Shown here piece by piece: positions 1 through 7,387 of a DNA stretch of 16,560 bases. Every line of letters begins with the position of its first letter. Position 1 is the stretch's first letter. The DNA comes from Phycisphaerales bacterium (GTDB lineage: Bacteria; Planctomycetota; Phycisphaerae; Phycisphaerales; SM1A02). The notes beneath the pieces are model-generated. The model worked only from the letters and a program-made list of their open reading frames with translations. It ran no database searches and was not told where the DNA came from. The DNA lies in contig VERO01000020.1 of the NCBI GenBank assembly GCA_018882625.1, positions 1-16,560 of the forward strand. Reading direction: 5' to 3'. Position numbers and translations under genes: made by a program.

Positions 1-88
1 CCAGTGCTGCGACACACCGCTGTATGCGATCAATAGCCATAGGAAGCGGTACTCGTGGGCGTAGTTACCACCCAGTACCGTTCCGCCC

Positions 89-1084
89 ATGGACGAGATC
101 ATCAGGTTCGTGCTGGGCGGCATCAACTTGTGGGCGCCGGCGGTGACGCTCGTGTACGGGACCGTTGCGGCGGTGCGCGCTGGCGTGGCCGGTGCCAGAA
201 CCGCCCGTACGGGACCCGGCCGCGCCGGCATCACCCGCCGCCTCTGGTGCGACTCCACGCTGCGCTGGTTCTGCTTCTGGGTGCTTGGCATCTACGGCGT
301 GCATGGCTTCGTGATGCACCTCTTCTTCTCTGACTTCACGGCCAAGCTCATCGGCTGGCCCAACAGCCCGTTCCAGTTCGAGGTGGCGTACGCGAACCTG
401 GTGTTCGGCGTCGTGGGGCTCGTCGCGTTCTTCCGTCCGCGGCGCGACTTCACGCTCGCGGCCGTGCTCGGGTTCCTCGTGTGGTTCGGATGCGACGGCA
501 TCGGTCACGTGTGGTCGCTGCTCGCGCAGGGTGACACCGCAGAGTTCAACGCAGGCTCGATCCTCTACACCGACCTGCTGCTGCCGGTGGCGGGTGTGCT
601 GCTCTACATCGGGGCGGGTGGTGCCGATCAGTGGGCAAGCCACGCGGCCCGTCCCGCCTCACGCCCACCGCCCGACCCTGCCATGCCGGATCCCTCTACA
701 TATAGAGGTGCCACTGGCATCGAGGCCCTTCAGCACGCGGTTCTCCAGTTCGCGCAGGAGCGTGACTGGCAGCAGTTCCACGACCCCAAGAACCTCTCGA
801 TGGCGGTGGCCGTCGAGGCAGGTGAGCTGATGGAGCACTTCCGATGGGTGCGCAGCGACGAATCGCGCGCGGTGCTTGCGGACGCGCGCACCCGCGAGGC
901 CGTGGAGCACGAGGTGGCCGACGTCATGATGCTGCTGCTCGAGTTCGCGGCGAGCACCGGCATCGACGTCACCCGTGCCATCGAGGCCAAGCTCGCGATC
1001 AACGCGCAGCGCTACCCGGTGGACAAGTCCCGCGGCCGCGCCACCAAGTACGACCGGCTGGACGATCAAAACGGGATCATTTAA
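89..1084 (+). CDS. DUF6790-like membrane domain fused to a MazG-like nucleotide pyrophosphohydrolase
   Basis: A 331-residue protein in two parts. Residues 1-178 contain about four hydrophobic segments (roughly 5-30, 58-80, 100-115 and 120-175) and resemble the DUF6790 family of small inner-membrane proteins of unknown role; the stretch IGWPNSPFQFEVAYANL (88-104) is characteristic. A Pro/Ala linker follows (about 180-205). Residues 209-320 resemble the all-alpha MazG/RS21-C6 NTP pyrophosphatases, which hydrolyse nucleoside triphosphates to the monophosphate and PPi. The metal-binding acidic motifs are present: E243-x-x-E246 (EAGELMEHFRW) and E275-x-x-D278 (EVADVMMLLLE), as is the family's N-terminal DPKNLSMA stretch. 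The ATG at 89 is chosen as the first start giving the full membrane domain; no strong Shine-Dalgarno precedes it. An internal ATG at 683 (M199) could start a separate MazG protein, but no ribosome site is visible there either. The frame is open throughout, so I call one fused gene. Gene identity is fairly sure; the fusion as a working protein is less so. Confidence 0.82.
   Translation: MDEIIRFVLGGINLWAPAVTLVYGTVAAVRAGVAGARTARTGPGRAGITRRLWCDSTLRWFCFWVLGIYGVHGFVMHLFFSDFTAKLIGWPNSPFQFEVAYANLVFGVVGLVAFFRPRRDFTLAAVLGFLVWFGCDGIGHVWSLLAQGDTAEFNAGSILYTDLLLPVAGVLLYIGAGGADQWASHAARPASRPPPDPAMPDPSTYRGATGIEALQHAVLQFAQERDWQQFHDPKNLSMAVAVEAGELMEHFRWVRSDESRAVLADARTREAVEHEVADVMMLLLEFAASTGIDVTRAIEAKLAINAQRYPVDKSRGRATKYDRLDDQNGII
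693..708. repeat. AT-rich palindrome in the domain linker of the fused gene
   Basis: CCTCTA-cata-TAGAGG, a perfect 6-bp inverted repeat with a 4-base loop, lies just after the internal ATG at 683. It sits exactly where the membrane domain gives way to the MazG domain. The local AT content stands out from the GC-rich surroundings. It may be a leftover from an intergenic region now read through as linker. Confidence 0.4.
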
Positions 1085-1090
1085 GATATC

Positions 1091-1118
1091 TCTTTCAGAG
1101 AATCGTGTCATGTATGAT
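1091..1118 (+). promoter_or_regulatory. Candidate promoter of the XRE-Fic pair
   Basis: An AT-rich stretch in GC-rich DNA. TATGAT at 1113-1118 matches five of six bases of a sigma-70-type -10 box, with a weak CTTTCA at 1092-1097 as a possible -35. A transcript would begin near 1124-1126, only a few bases before the GTG at 1130. There is no Shine-Dalgarno, which fits a leaderless or nearly leaderless mRNA. Confidence 0.45.
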
Positions 1119-1129
1119 ACCATAATGAT

Positions 1130-1510
1130 GTGCTCGCCCCACCCACCCACCTCCGCCTCGATGCCCGGCGCCGTGAACTGGGCCTTTCCTTCCACGCGCT
1201 GTCGGTTCGGACGCGCGTGTCCGTTCCCACCCTAAAGAGGATGCTGGGCAGGGGCGTGGAATCCGCCTCTTTCGCCAGCGTGGATGCGGTCGCGCGGGCG
1301 CTTGGCGCACCTCTCGCGCTGCAGGAGTCTGACGCCTACGAGATGGTCAAGGCACGGGCGACGGAGCTTGCTGAGCGCACAGCACGTCTTGTCCAAGGCA
1401 CCAGCGCACTCGAGTCGCAGGCTGTGGATCCAGCCGCATACCGACGACTTGTTGAGCGCACCTACCACCAGCTGCTCGCGGGGTCGCGCCGCCGCCTGTG
1501 GAGCGAATGA
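1130..1510 (+). CDS. XRE-type helix-turn-helix protein, likely antitoxin/repressor paired with Fic
   Basis: A 126-residue DNA-binding protein. Residues about 8-55 form an XRE/Cro-like helix-turn-helix (LDARRRELGLSFHALSVRTR, then PTLKRMLG and FASVDAVARALG). The C-terminal half is helical, with TARLVQGTSALESQAVD and LVERTYHQLLAGSRRRLW; I recall this pattern from HTH partners of Fic proteins of the 'mobile mystery' type. The start is GTG at 1130: an in-frame TGA at 1115-1117 rules out anything upstream. The stop overlaps the next gene's start (ATGA at 1507-1510), so the two are co-translated. By analogy with other HTH-Fic pairs it probably represses its own promoter and restrains or accompanies the Fic enzyme. 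That role is inferred. Confidence 0.8.
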   Translation: MLAPPTHLRLDARRRELGLSFHALSVRTRVSVPTLKRMLGRGVESASFASVDAVARALGAPLALQESDAYEMVKARATELAERTARLVQGTSALESQAVDPAAYRRLVERTYHQLLAGSRRRLWSE

Positions 1511-2103
1511 TGATCCTCGGCAGCGACGTTCCGGGTGCGACGCCAATCGATGATCTCTCGGGCCTGCGGCAACGCCACATTCAGACGCGTGCCGAGCTCA
1601 ATGAGGCAGAGGCCGACAACATCCGGGCGGCTGTCATCGCATACCTCATCGCGCAGCCCACTGAGCGGTCAGCGCCCTTTGACGTGGGCTGGTTCTGCGA
1701 CCTGCATCGGGAAATGTTTGGGAAGGTGTGGGATTGGGCAGGTCGATGGCGCACAAGTCAGACCAATGTGGGCGTAGCGCCTGGCGCCATCGAAGTGTCG
1801 CTCCATCAGCTTGAGGGCGACCTGCGTGCCTGGGGATCGTCGGGGATGCCCATGATTGAGCAGTCCGTGCACCTTCACCACCGAGCAGTGCACATCCACC
1901 CGTTCGTCAACGGCAACGGACGGTGGGCTCGAATGCTCGCGAACATCTGGCTACGGCGACACGGTCAGCCGATCATCGAATGGCCGTATACCGTGCTCGG
2001 GACGGAGAGCGCGATCCGCAACGACTACCTCATCGCAGTGCGCGCGGGCGACGCCGGCGATCTTGGTCGGCTCCTCGAAATGCATCAGCGATACCAGCGG
2101 TAG
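1507..2103 (+). CDS. Fic/DOC family protein, 'mobile mystery protein B' type
   Basis: About 198 residues. The full Fic core motif HPFVNGNGRWAR lies at residues 131-142, with the catalytic His, the phosphate-binding Gly-Asn-Gly and the terminal Arg. Fic enzymes transfer AMP or another nucleotide moiety from a nucleotide onto a target protein; some are toxins. The N-terminal THxxTRAELNEAE-like stretch (here RHIQTRAELNEAEADNI), DLHREMFGKVWDWAGRWRTSQTNVGV and the C-terminal half match the TIGR 'mobile mystery protein B' subfamily, which travels on mobile DNA with an HTH partner. The ATG at 1507 overlaps the HTH stop; GTG 1498 and ATG 1510 are in-frame alternatives. All catalytic residues are intact, so the protein should be active. 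The target is unknown. Confidence 0.9.
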   Translation: MMILGSDVPGATPIDDLSGLRQRHIQTRAELNEAEADNIRAAVIAYLIAQPTERSAPFDVGWFCDLHREMFGKVWDWAGRWRTSQTNVGVAPGAIEVSLHQLEGDLRAWGSSGMPMIEQSVHLHHRAVHIHPFVNGNGRWARMLANIWLRRHGQPIIEWPYTVLGTESAIRNDYLIAVRAGDAGDLGRLLEMHQRYQR

Positions 2104-2160
2104 GACACAGCCTGCGCTCCCTTCCGCCCCGCTAGCCCACCGCTGCCGCGGGACACTCTT

Positions 2161-2214
2161 CCCATGCTGATGGACCTCGGGACATTCGGGCGGCGGGTCA
2201 GCTTCGACCGCGAG
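2161..2214 (+). repeat. Left copy of a 54-bp direct repeat (pair with 14789-14842)
   Basis: 54 bases identical to 14789-14842 except at 2180 (G here, A at 14808). The right copy contains the start codon and first 17 codons of the nuclease-helicase gene. Upstream sequences differ completely. Downstream similarity stops, or trails off with gaps, after 2214. The copies are 12,628 bp apart in the same orientation and bracket the antitoxin, FtsK/W-x-D operon, Schlafen-like gene, WYL regulator and PEP-CTERM gene. Confidence 0.9.
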
Positions 2215-2256
2215 AGCGCGCACGCGACGGCGTCGCGGGTGATCGCTTGGGTGTAG
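2164..2256 (+). pseudogene. Remnant of the 5' end of a nuclease-DUF2075 helicase gene
   Basis: Begins with the same ATG and the same first 17 codons as the large gene at 14792 (MLMDL, then Gly for Glu, then TFGRRVSFDRE). It then leaves the family sequence and meets TAG at 2254-2256 after 30 codons. It lies 60 bases after the Fic gene stop. I read it as a severed gene start left when the intervening 12.6 kb was inserted or rearranged. If a one-base insertion at 2215 and another near 2223 are allowed, weak similarity to the intact gene may run on to about 2236, so decay of a longer copy is also possible. Confidence 0.6.
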
Positions 2257-2671
2257 ATGCACGCGGGTCAAGTTTGCGACCCGTACCGCGTGCGTGACCC
2301 GCACTATGCCCCACCCCGCGCTTCGGCCCTGCACTACGCGGGCCGCCCTTTCTTGCTGGCCTCGATCCATCACCACCGGCAGCAGGCTTGACGTCGAGCA
2401 CCAGCCCGAATGCTCGAATCAGCTTGATCACGGTTTCGAAGCGGGGGTGCGCCTTCGGCGCCAGCGCCTTGTAGAGGCTTTCCCGTCCGAGCCCGGCGGC
2501 CTGCGCGACCTTGCCCATGCCGCGTGCGCGGCACGCATCGAAGAGCGCGCGCAGGATCTCGTCCATCGAGCCTTCCTCGAAGTGCACCGCAAGCCACGCA
2601 GCGATCTCCTCATCCGTGCGCAGGAAGTCGACGACGTCGAAGGGGACTAAGAGTGGGCGGCGGCGTGCCAT
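2198..2671 (-). CDS. HI1420-family addiction-module antitoxin (orphan), with basic C-terminal tail
   Basis: 157 residues from the ATG at 2671. Residues 1-98 match the HigA-like HI1420 antitoxins: VPFDVVDFLRTDEEIAAWL, then a helix-turn-helix with MGKVAQAAGLGRESLYKAL and FETVIKLIRAFGLVLDVKP. The family normally has about 100 residues and follows an HI1419/Gp49-type toxin gene. Here no toxin gene precedes it, and a promoter lies just upstream. The last ~58 residues are a low-complexity Arg/Lys/Pro/Ser/Gly tail encoded across a hairpin (2264-2283) and ending inside the 54-bp repeat. The tail may be run-on translation created at the rearrangement junction. A longer open frame continues upstream to 3109, but its sequence is not family-like and crosses the promoter, so I do not use it. 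It may now act only as a DNA-binding regulator. Confidence 0.75.
   Translation of the reverse strand: MARRRPLLVPFDVVDFLRTDEEIAAWLAVHFEEGSMDEILRALFDACRARGMGKVAQAAGLGRESLYKALAPKAHPRFETVIKLIRAFGLVLDVKPAAGGDGSRPARKGGPRSAGPKRGVGHSAGHARGTGRKLDPRASTPKRSPATPSRARSRGRS
2264..2283. repeat. Hairpin within the antitoxin tail
   Basis: CGGGTC (2264-2269) and GACCCG (2278-2283) are complementary across an 8-base loop. A second arm pair, GCGGGTCA (2263-2270) and TGACCCGC (2295-2302), shares the first arm. It could be the former terminator of the antitoxin gene, now inside the reading frame. No T-tract follows on either strand. Confidence 0.3.
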
Positions 2672-2738
2672 ATGTCGTATCCCGGCGGTCCTCGATCCAA
2701 GCGATGAACTCCGAGGTAGCCCGGAGCCCTGCTGTTGC

Positions 2739-2766
2739 AATGTATACAAATGGATACATGCGTCAA
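2739..2766 (-). promoter_or_regulatory. Promoter with overlapping operator for the antitoxin gene
   Basis: Read on the minus strand: TTGACG (2766-2761) as -35, a 16-base spacer, then TACATT (2744-2739) as -10. An inverted repeat, ATGTAT (2740-2745) and ATACAT (2754-2759) with an 8-base spacer, covers the spacer and -10. This is the usual arrangement for autorepression by a HigA-type antitoxin. Transcription would start near 2732, about 60 bases before the ATG at 2671. Confidence 0.55.
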
Positions 2767-2878
2767 GCGCAGAGGCGATGCATCGCGCCCAACTCAGGGC
2801 GGCAGTGCGGTCGGTGTCGCATCGCCCGGCCCTAGCGAGCGCGAGTGCCACCATGCGCTCGGCCGGCACGGAGCTGCG

Positions 2879-3088
2879 ATGACCCAGCTTTCGGAGATTG
2901 CCGAACACGCGTCGCAGCTGGAGACGGATTGCCCAGGTCACGCCAACATGCTCGACACCTGCGCGCGCTACTGGGAGACTCGCGCTGCTCTCGAAGTAAA
3001 GCTCGGCCGCGAGGCCGACAGTGCCGCCTCTGCCGAGCGTGGCGCCAACCTCCGCGCGCGCATCGCTGAGCTCCAGAGCGAGACGTGA
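2879..3088 (+). CDS. Small helical protein of unknown function
   Basis: 69 residues, rich in Ala, Glu, Leu and Arg and predicted to be almost wholly helical (QLSEIAEHASQLE near the start, ANLRARIAELQ at the end), so probably coiled-coil. The ATG at 2879 has a good Shine-Dalgarno (GGAG at 2870-2873, six to seven bases upstream), and codon third positions are GC-rich as in its neighbours. The same frame is open further upstream, but that part runs through the antitoxin promoter and has no protein character. It lies 120 bases before the FtsK gene on the same strand. No family recognised. Confidence 0.5.
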   Translation: MTQLSEIAEHASQLETDCPGHANMLDTCARYWETRAALEVKLGREADSAASAERGANLRARIAELQSET

Positions 3089-3142
3089 CCCGCGCCAGCC
3101 GGCCCGCAAGTAGCCAATAACTACGGCGCCAAGACAATCTGG

Positions 3143-3159
3143 CGGCGTAAATCACGCCG
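3143..3159. terminator. Weak hairpin between the small gene and the FtsK gene
   Basis: CGGCGT (3143-3148), a 5-base loop, then ACGCCG (3154-3159). It lies 55 bases after the stop of the small helical gene and 50 before the FtsK start. There is no T-tract, so it may equally be an operator or mRNA leader structure. Confidence 0.25.
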
Positions 3160-3208
3160 ATCCGGCCGCAAACTCATCCATGGAGGGGCCGCATCTATCT
3201 ATACGGCA

Positions 3209-6200
3209 GTGCCCGTTCCGGCGACCACGTTTCGCGCGGTCGATGATGTCGACCAACTGCTGGACCAAGTGTGCCGGAGGGGCAGGCAGCTCAAGCGGCT
3301 GCGGGTTGGTCTTGAGGAGATCTGCTACCCGCGACACGACTGGTTCGAGACGTTCAAGACGATCACGGCGTCACCCGCCGCGGAGAACCCGCGGGAACTG
3401 CCAAGCTGGCACGTGCTTGAGCAGGGTGATGTGCCCAGCGCCGAGGGGTCCGGCATCTCAGAGCGCGTCGCCGCGGATGCGGCGCTGGCGCGGCAGCACG
3501 CCGCCGCGCACTTCCTGAAGAGCGAACGGTGGGAGTCGGGGTACGCGGCCCCGCTGCTGGCGGTTGTGGAACGGGTTCAAGCGCGCGCGGTGTGGTCATT
3601 TGGGACTCTGTCGGGGAGGCTCATCGTCTGCACCGGCGTGATCGTGCTAAGCGTGCTGGCGTCGCTGCTCCACATCCTGCTCACTGTGCTGGTCATCGCG
3701 GGCGCGATTGCTGCGGTGCTGCTGCTGCGCGAATCGCTGGCAGCTGTGGGCGTGCGGCGAGAGAACTTTGCCGCATCAATCAAGAAGACAGTGGAGCACC
3801 TCCGGCGTGTGATCAAGCAGTATGGCCGCGGCGAGCTGCCGCGCGGCAACTTCCTGACGGAGCTCGACTTTGCGCAGAGCATGCTTGCCTCGTGCCTTGA
3901 TCAGGGCACCGGCACGTGGTACGGCAAGCTGCTCACGCGCACCGTGAAGGGGATGGGCCAAGAGATTCCTGCCATCGCGGATGCGATCCTTCTTGAGGAG
4001 GACAAGGCGATGCGGAGGGCTGCGGCAGTCGGAATCGCCGCGGCGACTGAGGAGGCCGCCCAGATTCGCAGTCTTCGCGAGGCGCGTAAGCGCGACATGG
4101 CAAATGCCGCGCTCGACGTGCGTGCAGCGCTGAAGGCACTGCCGGCTGCATCAGAGGCACTGGCTCAGCAGCGGTCGCTTATCGCGGGCCTGCTTGAATC
4201 GGCAGCGCTGGACCTTCAACAATGGCAGGAGGCTGCATGTGACGAGGCGCGCGCTGCAACACGCGGGCTCGCGAGCATTGACGGGCAGCTGCTCCGGCAG
4301 CTGGAAGTTTCCGATCGGGTGATGAAGAGGCTCGGCAGCACCTCGCGGGACATCGCAGATATCACGCTTGGAGAGGACATGGCGCGCAGCGTGTTCACTC
4401 GGGAGCTGTCATCAGCGATGGCGCGCGCGATCGCAGAGCGAGATGTATTCCTCACCGGGATGGAGAGCGCCATGGAGGCGATTGCATCGGAGCGCAACTG
4501 GTCGCTCGCCGTCGCCGACATGGATGGACCCATCGCCGCACGGATCAGGGACTTCGATGCGCGACCTGGCGAGTACGACGGCCGGCGCATCATGCGCTAT
4601 GCGCATCGTGATGTCATCCGGCTCGGATACGCAGCAGAGGGGCTTACAGCTCATGGCGAGAGGCTCCCATTCCTCCTGAGGCTTCGCGCTCTCGAGAGTG
4701 ATGAGCAGGTTGATCCGCGGGTATCGCCTGCCGTGCACGAGCGATCGCTTGTCATCGCAGCGCGCGACCGCACGGCAGTGGAGCTTGCAGATGCGATGGT
4801 GCGACAGCTGTCCTTCAGGAGCCTCGGTCTGCGGCAGCCCGGCGACTTGCACATCTCGGTCATCGATCCCATCCGGGCGGGTGGCAGCATGCGGCAGGTC
4901 GGCCAGCTTGTGGGTGTGGCGTTCGAGCCCAAGGACCTTGCTGTCGACCAGCAGTCGATCGACTCGCTGCTACGCAACCTCAGGCAGGAGATGACCCGGA
5001 AGATCCTGCACAATCTCGGCTCGGAAGCCCACACGATCGACAGCCGTGTGTCCGACGCATCGTCAGGGCCGATTCACTTCAGGACATTGTGCGTGTTCGG
5101 ATACCCGCGGGGCTTTGACGAGTCATCCATCGCCGAACTGGAGCAGCTGTGCCGTACAGGCGATCAGGTAGGCATCCACGTGTTCGTGTCGATGGACGTT
5201 GTGGAGCTTGAGCGGGCGCTGGTGGCCAACCCCAAGGTCAACCCGGGCATCATCTCGCGGTCTGCGGTACAGGTCTGCGTGAAGGATGTCGGATCGCGCG
5301 AACTCGCGATGGAGCTCGAGTCAGGCGCAGAGGGGCGATCGGAGGTGCGATTCACGATGGACCGGCTGTGGAGCGCAGCCGAGCTCGACGGCTTCATCCG
5401 TGCATTCCGCCACGACTACCAGTGCCGAGACATCAGCCGAATCTCGCCAGTCGAGGCCGCGCAACGCCTGCGCGAGAAGGGGGGAGGCACGCTGCCAGAC
5501 GTCGCCCGTGAGGCATCCCTTGTCCTGGGCACCGAGTCAGGCAACACCGCCAGCCCAGTCGATATCCCGTTCGGACGCGACATTGCGCATCATGCGCTCT
5601 TGGTCGGGGCAACCGGATCAGGCAAGACTCGCCTGCTACAGGCGATCGTGGCGGGAGCATGTATCAACTACTCGCCTGATGAGCTCGAGTTCTGGCTGCT
5701 GGACTTCAAGAGCGGCACAGGATTCAAGCCCTTTGCGGAAGCCAAGGTGCCCCATTGCCGGGTGATTGGCCTCTCGAGTGACGTGACGTACGGCCTCGAT
5801 GCGCTACAGAAGCTCGTGGACGAGATGGGACGGCGCCAGGTGCTCTTCAAGCAGAGCTCGGTGGAGAATCTCGAGCAGTATGCGTCGCTTCAGAGGCGCA
5901 GCGGAGGCACGATGCCATGCCTGCCGCGTGTCATAGCGATCATTGACGAGTTCCAACTGCTGTTCGGGCGAGAGAGCGCCACAATGGCGCGCGTGCGCAT
6001 GGCGCAGATCGTGCAGAAGGGCCGCAGCGCCGGCATGCACCTGTTCCTGGCGACTCAGGCGATCGAGGGGCAGGCCGCAGACATCGACGCCTTCAGGTCG
6101 CAGATCAAGGTCAATGTCATCCTGCAGTCGAGCTCATCGACCCAGCGGAGCGTCATCGACAGCGAGGACCGCGGCGAGTACCGGAAGTTGCGCCGGTTCG

Positions 6201-7081
6201 AGGGGCTGCTGGACGTCAACGGGCGCCAGACGGTGTTCGATGTCCTCGACATGCCGGACCGTCCGGACCAGCCGAACGTGAACCTGCGCGTGGCGCTTGA
6301 TGCAGTGACGCGCCAGTGGGGGACCGAGAGGCCGTCGATGGTCTACGACGGCGAATCCAGCACGCCGCTGCCGCCCTTGGACGCGCTCCGCGACATGGCG
6401 AGGGAAGCGTCGGATGAGGATCACGACCTTGGCGTGCCGCTGGTGCTCGGCATCGCCGCAGCGGTCACTCGTGCGCCAGCCCACGCGTTCCTGCACACTG
6501 CGATGAACGGCAATGTGGTCATGAGCATCACAGACGAGCGGGTGGCGGAGGCGCAGCTCGTCGCGGCAATCCTGTCGATGTGCGCCTCGCCGGAAGTTCA
6601 GGCCCTTGAGGTCGACATCCTTCAGGCAGACCGGCTCGGCCGCACATGGCGCGAGATGTCCAAGCTGATCCCTGAACACGTGGTCATGAGGCACCATGAC
6701 ACGTCGGCATCCATCGAGGCGATCGGCGCAATCGCCAATGGTCTTGCCAAGCGTGATGCGGGCAGCCGCCACCTTGTGATCTCGCGCGAGTGGACCGTGC
6801 TCAAGCCTTTCGCCGACTCCGGCGGGTTCTCAGATGAGGCCACGCTGGTCACGCGGATCCTCTCGGAGGGCCCCATCCTCGGCACACATGCGATAGCGAT
6901 CACCACGACGGGCCGGAAGCTGATGCTCGATGCGCGCGACAAGTATGGAGTCCGGATTGCGTCGGCAGGCTCGGCTGAGCTGGCATCGTCCCAAGGCTTC
7001 AACCCGACCGCGTTCGGCCGTCTCTTCGTGGAGACGCCGAGCCGCCCCGACACGTGCATCGAGTACATCCCGTTCTCGTAA
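3209..7081 (+). CDS. Membrane-anchored FtsK/SpoIIIE-type ATPase, EccC/EssC-like
   Basis: 1,290 residues. Two adjacent transmembrane helices lie at about 136-175. A long Ala/Glu/Arg-rich helical region follows (about 180-440). Three ATPase-like modules then appear. The first (about 480-690) is degenerate: it keeps a DPIRAGGSMRQVGQL stretch but lacks a P-loop. The second is complete, with Walker A GATGSGKT at 800-807, Walker B VIAIIDE at 908-914 and the FtsK-type ATQ and SSSSTQRSVID segments after it. The third (about 1075-1280) has lost its P-loop. Two N-terminal helices followed by tandem ATPase modules match the EccC/EssC motor of type VII secretion, where the ATPases bind WXG100 substrates. 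In known EccC the first module is the main catalytic one; here it is the middle one. No FHA domains are seen. The GTG at 3209 is used since no ATG lies upstream in frame; the GGAGG at 3182-3187 is about 20 bases away. First gene of a six-gene operon. Confidence 0.85.
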   Translation: MPVPATTFRAVDDVDQLLDQVCRRGRQLKRLRVGLEEICYPRHDWFETFKTITASPAAENPRELPSWHVLEQGDVPSAEGSGISERVAADAALARQHAAAHFLKSERWESGYAAPLLAVVERVQARAVWSFGTLSGRLIVCTGVIVLSVLASLLHILLTVLVIAGAIAAVLLLRESLAAVGVRRENFAASIKKTVEHLRRVIKQYGRGELPRGNFLTELDFAQSMLASCLDQGTGTWYGKLLTRTVKGMGQEIPAIADAILLEEDKAMRRAAAVGIAAATEEAAQIRSLREARKRDMANAALDVRAALKALPAASEALAQQRSLIAGLLESAALDLQQWQEAACDEARAATRGLASIDGQLLRQLEVSDRVMKRLGSTSRDIADITLGEDMARSVFTRELSSAMARAIAERDVFLTGMESAMEAIASERNWSLAVADMDGPIAARIRDFDARPGEYDGRRIMRYAHRDVIRLGYAAEGLTAHGERLPFLLRLRALESDEQVDPRVSPAVHERSLVIAARDRTAVELADAMVRQLSFRSLGLRQPGDLHISVIDPIRAGGSMRQVGQLVGVAFEPKDLAVDQQSIDSLLRNLRQEMTRKILHNLGSEAHTIDSRVSDASSGPIHFRTLCVFGYPRGFDESSIAELEQLCRTGDQVGIHVFVSMDVVELERALVANPKVNPGIISRSAVQVCVKDVGSRELAMELESGAEGRSEVRFTMDRLWSAAELDGFIRAFRHDYQCRDISRISPVEAAQRLREKGGGTLPDVAREASLVLGTESGNTASPVDIPFGRDIAHHALLVGATGSGKTRLLQAIVAGACINYSPDELEFWLLDFKSGTGFKPFAEAKVPHCRVIGLSSDVTYGLDALQKLVDEMGRRQVLFKQSSVENLEQYASLQRRSGGTMPCLPRVIAIIDEFQLLFGRESATMARVRMAQIVQKGRSAGMHLFLATQAIEGQAADIDAFRSQIKVNVILQSSSSTQRSVIDSEDRGEYRKLRRFEGLLDVNGRQTVFDVLDMPDRPDQPNVNLRVALDAVTRQWGTERPSMVYDGESSTPLPPLDALRDMAREASDEDHDLGVPLVLGIAAAVTRAPAHAFLHTAMNGNVVMSITDERVAEAQLVAAILSMCASPEVQALEVDILQADRLGRTWREMSKLIPEHVVMRHHDTSASIEAIGAIANGLAKRDAGSRHLVISREWTVLKPFADSGGFSDEATLVTRILSEGPILGTHAIAITTTGRKLMLDARDKYGVRIASAGSAELASSQGFNPTAFGRLFVETPSRPDTCIEYIPFS

Positions 7082-7094
7082 CCAGGAGAAGACC

Positions 7095-7373
7095 ATGTCC
7101 GAACATGCGCAGATTGACTCCGAACGCCTCGAGAGGTTCCGCCAGGAGCTCGAGAACCATCTCCAGCATGTGCGGACTGGCCTAGGCCAGATCCGGAACC
7201 AGTCCGACACGCTCGCGAACCGGTGGCGGGACGAGCAGTTCCGGAACTTCCGCCAGAGCCTTGAGCGCAGTAACGAGAAGATCGAGCAGTTCATGGCCGA
7301 CACCGGCCGGCAGATCGAGCACCTTGCCGAGCTTGTGCGCGCGAGTCGTGAGATCGAGAGAGGCACCCTCTAG
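7095..7373 (+). CDS. WXG100-like small helical protein (W-R-D), first of the set
   Basis: 92 residues, two long amphipathic helices joined at W44-R45-D46 (RWRDEQFRNF). This is the size and layout of WXG100 proteins, with Asp in place of the Gly of W-x-G. Such proteins form four-helix dimers and are type VII substrates or partners of FtsK-type ATPases. It starts 13 bases after the ATPase stop with AGGAGA at 7084-7089 as ribosome site. No C-terminal YxxxD/E export motif is present; the protein has no Tyr at all. Whether it is secreted or a structural partner is unknown. Confidence 0.78.
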   Translation: MSEHAQIDSERLERFRQELENHLQHVRTGLGQIRNQSDTLANRWRDEQFRNFRQSLERSNEKIEQFMADTGRQIEHLAELVRASREIERGTL

Positions 7374-7387
7374 TGGAGCAACTTCAC

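Noticed and set aside
2672..3109. Upstream extension of the antitoxin reading frame to 303 residues
   Set aside because: It crosses the antitoxin's promoter and operator, overlaps the small gene at 2879, and has no family-like sequence.
6134..6772. Minus-strand open frame of 212 codons inside the FtsK gene
   Set aside because: Antisense shadow; the plus strand there encodes the conserved ATPase.
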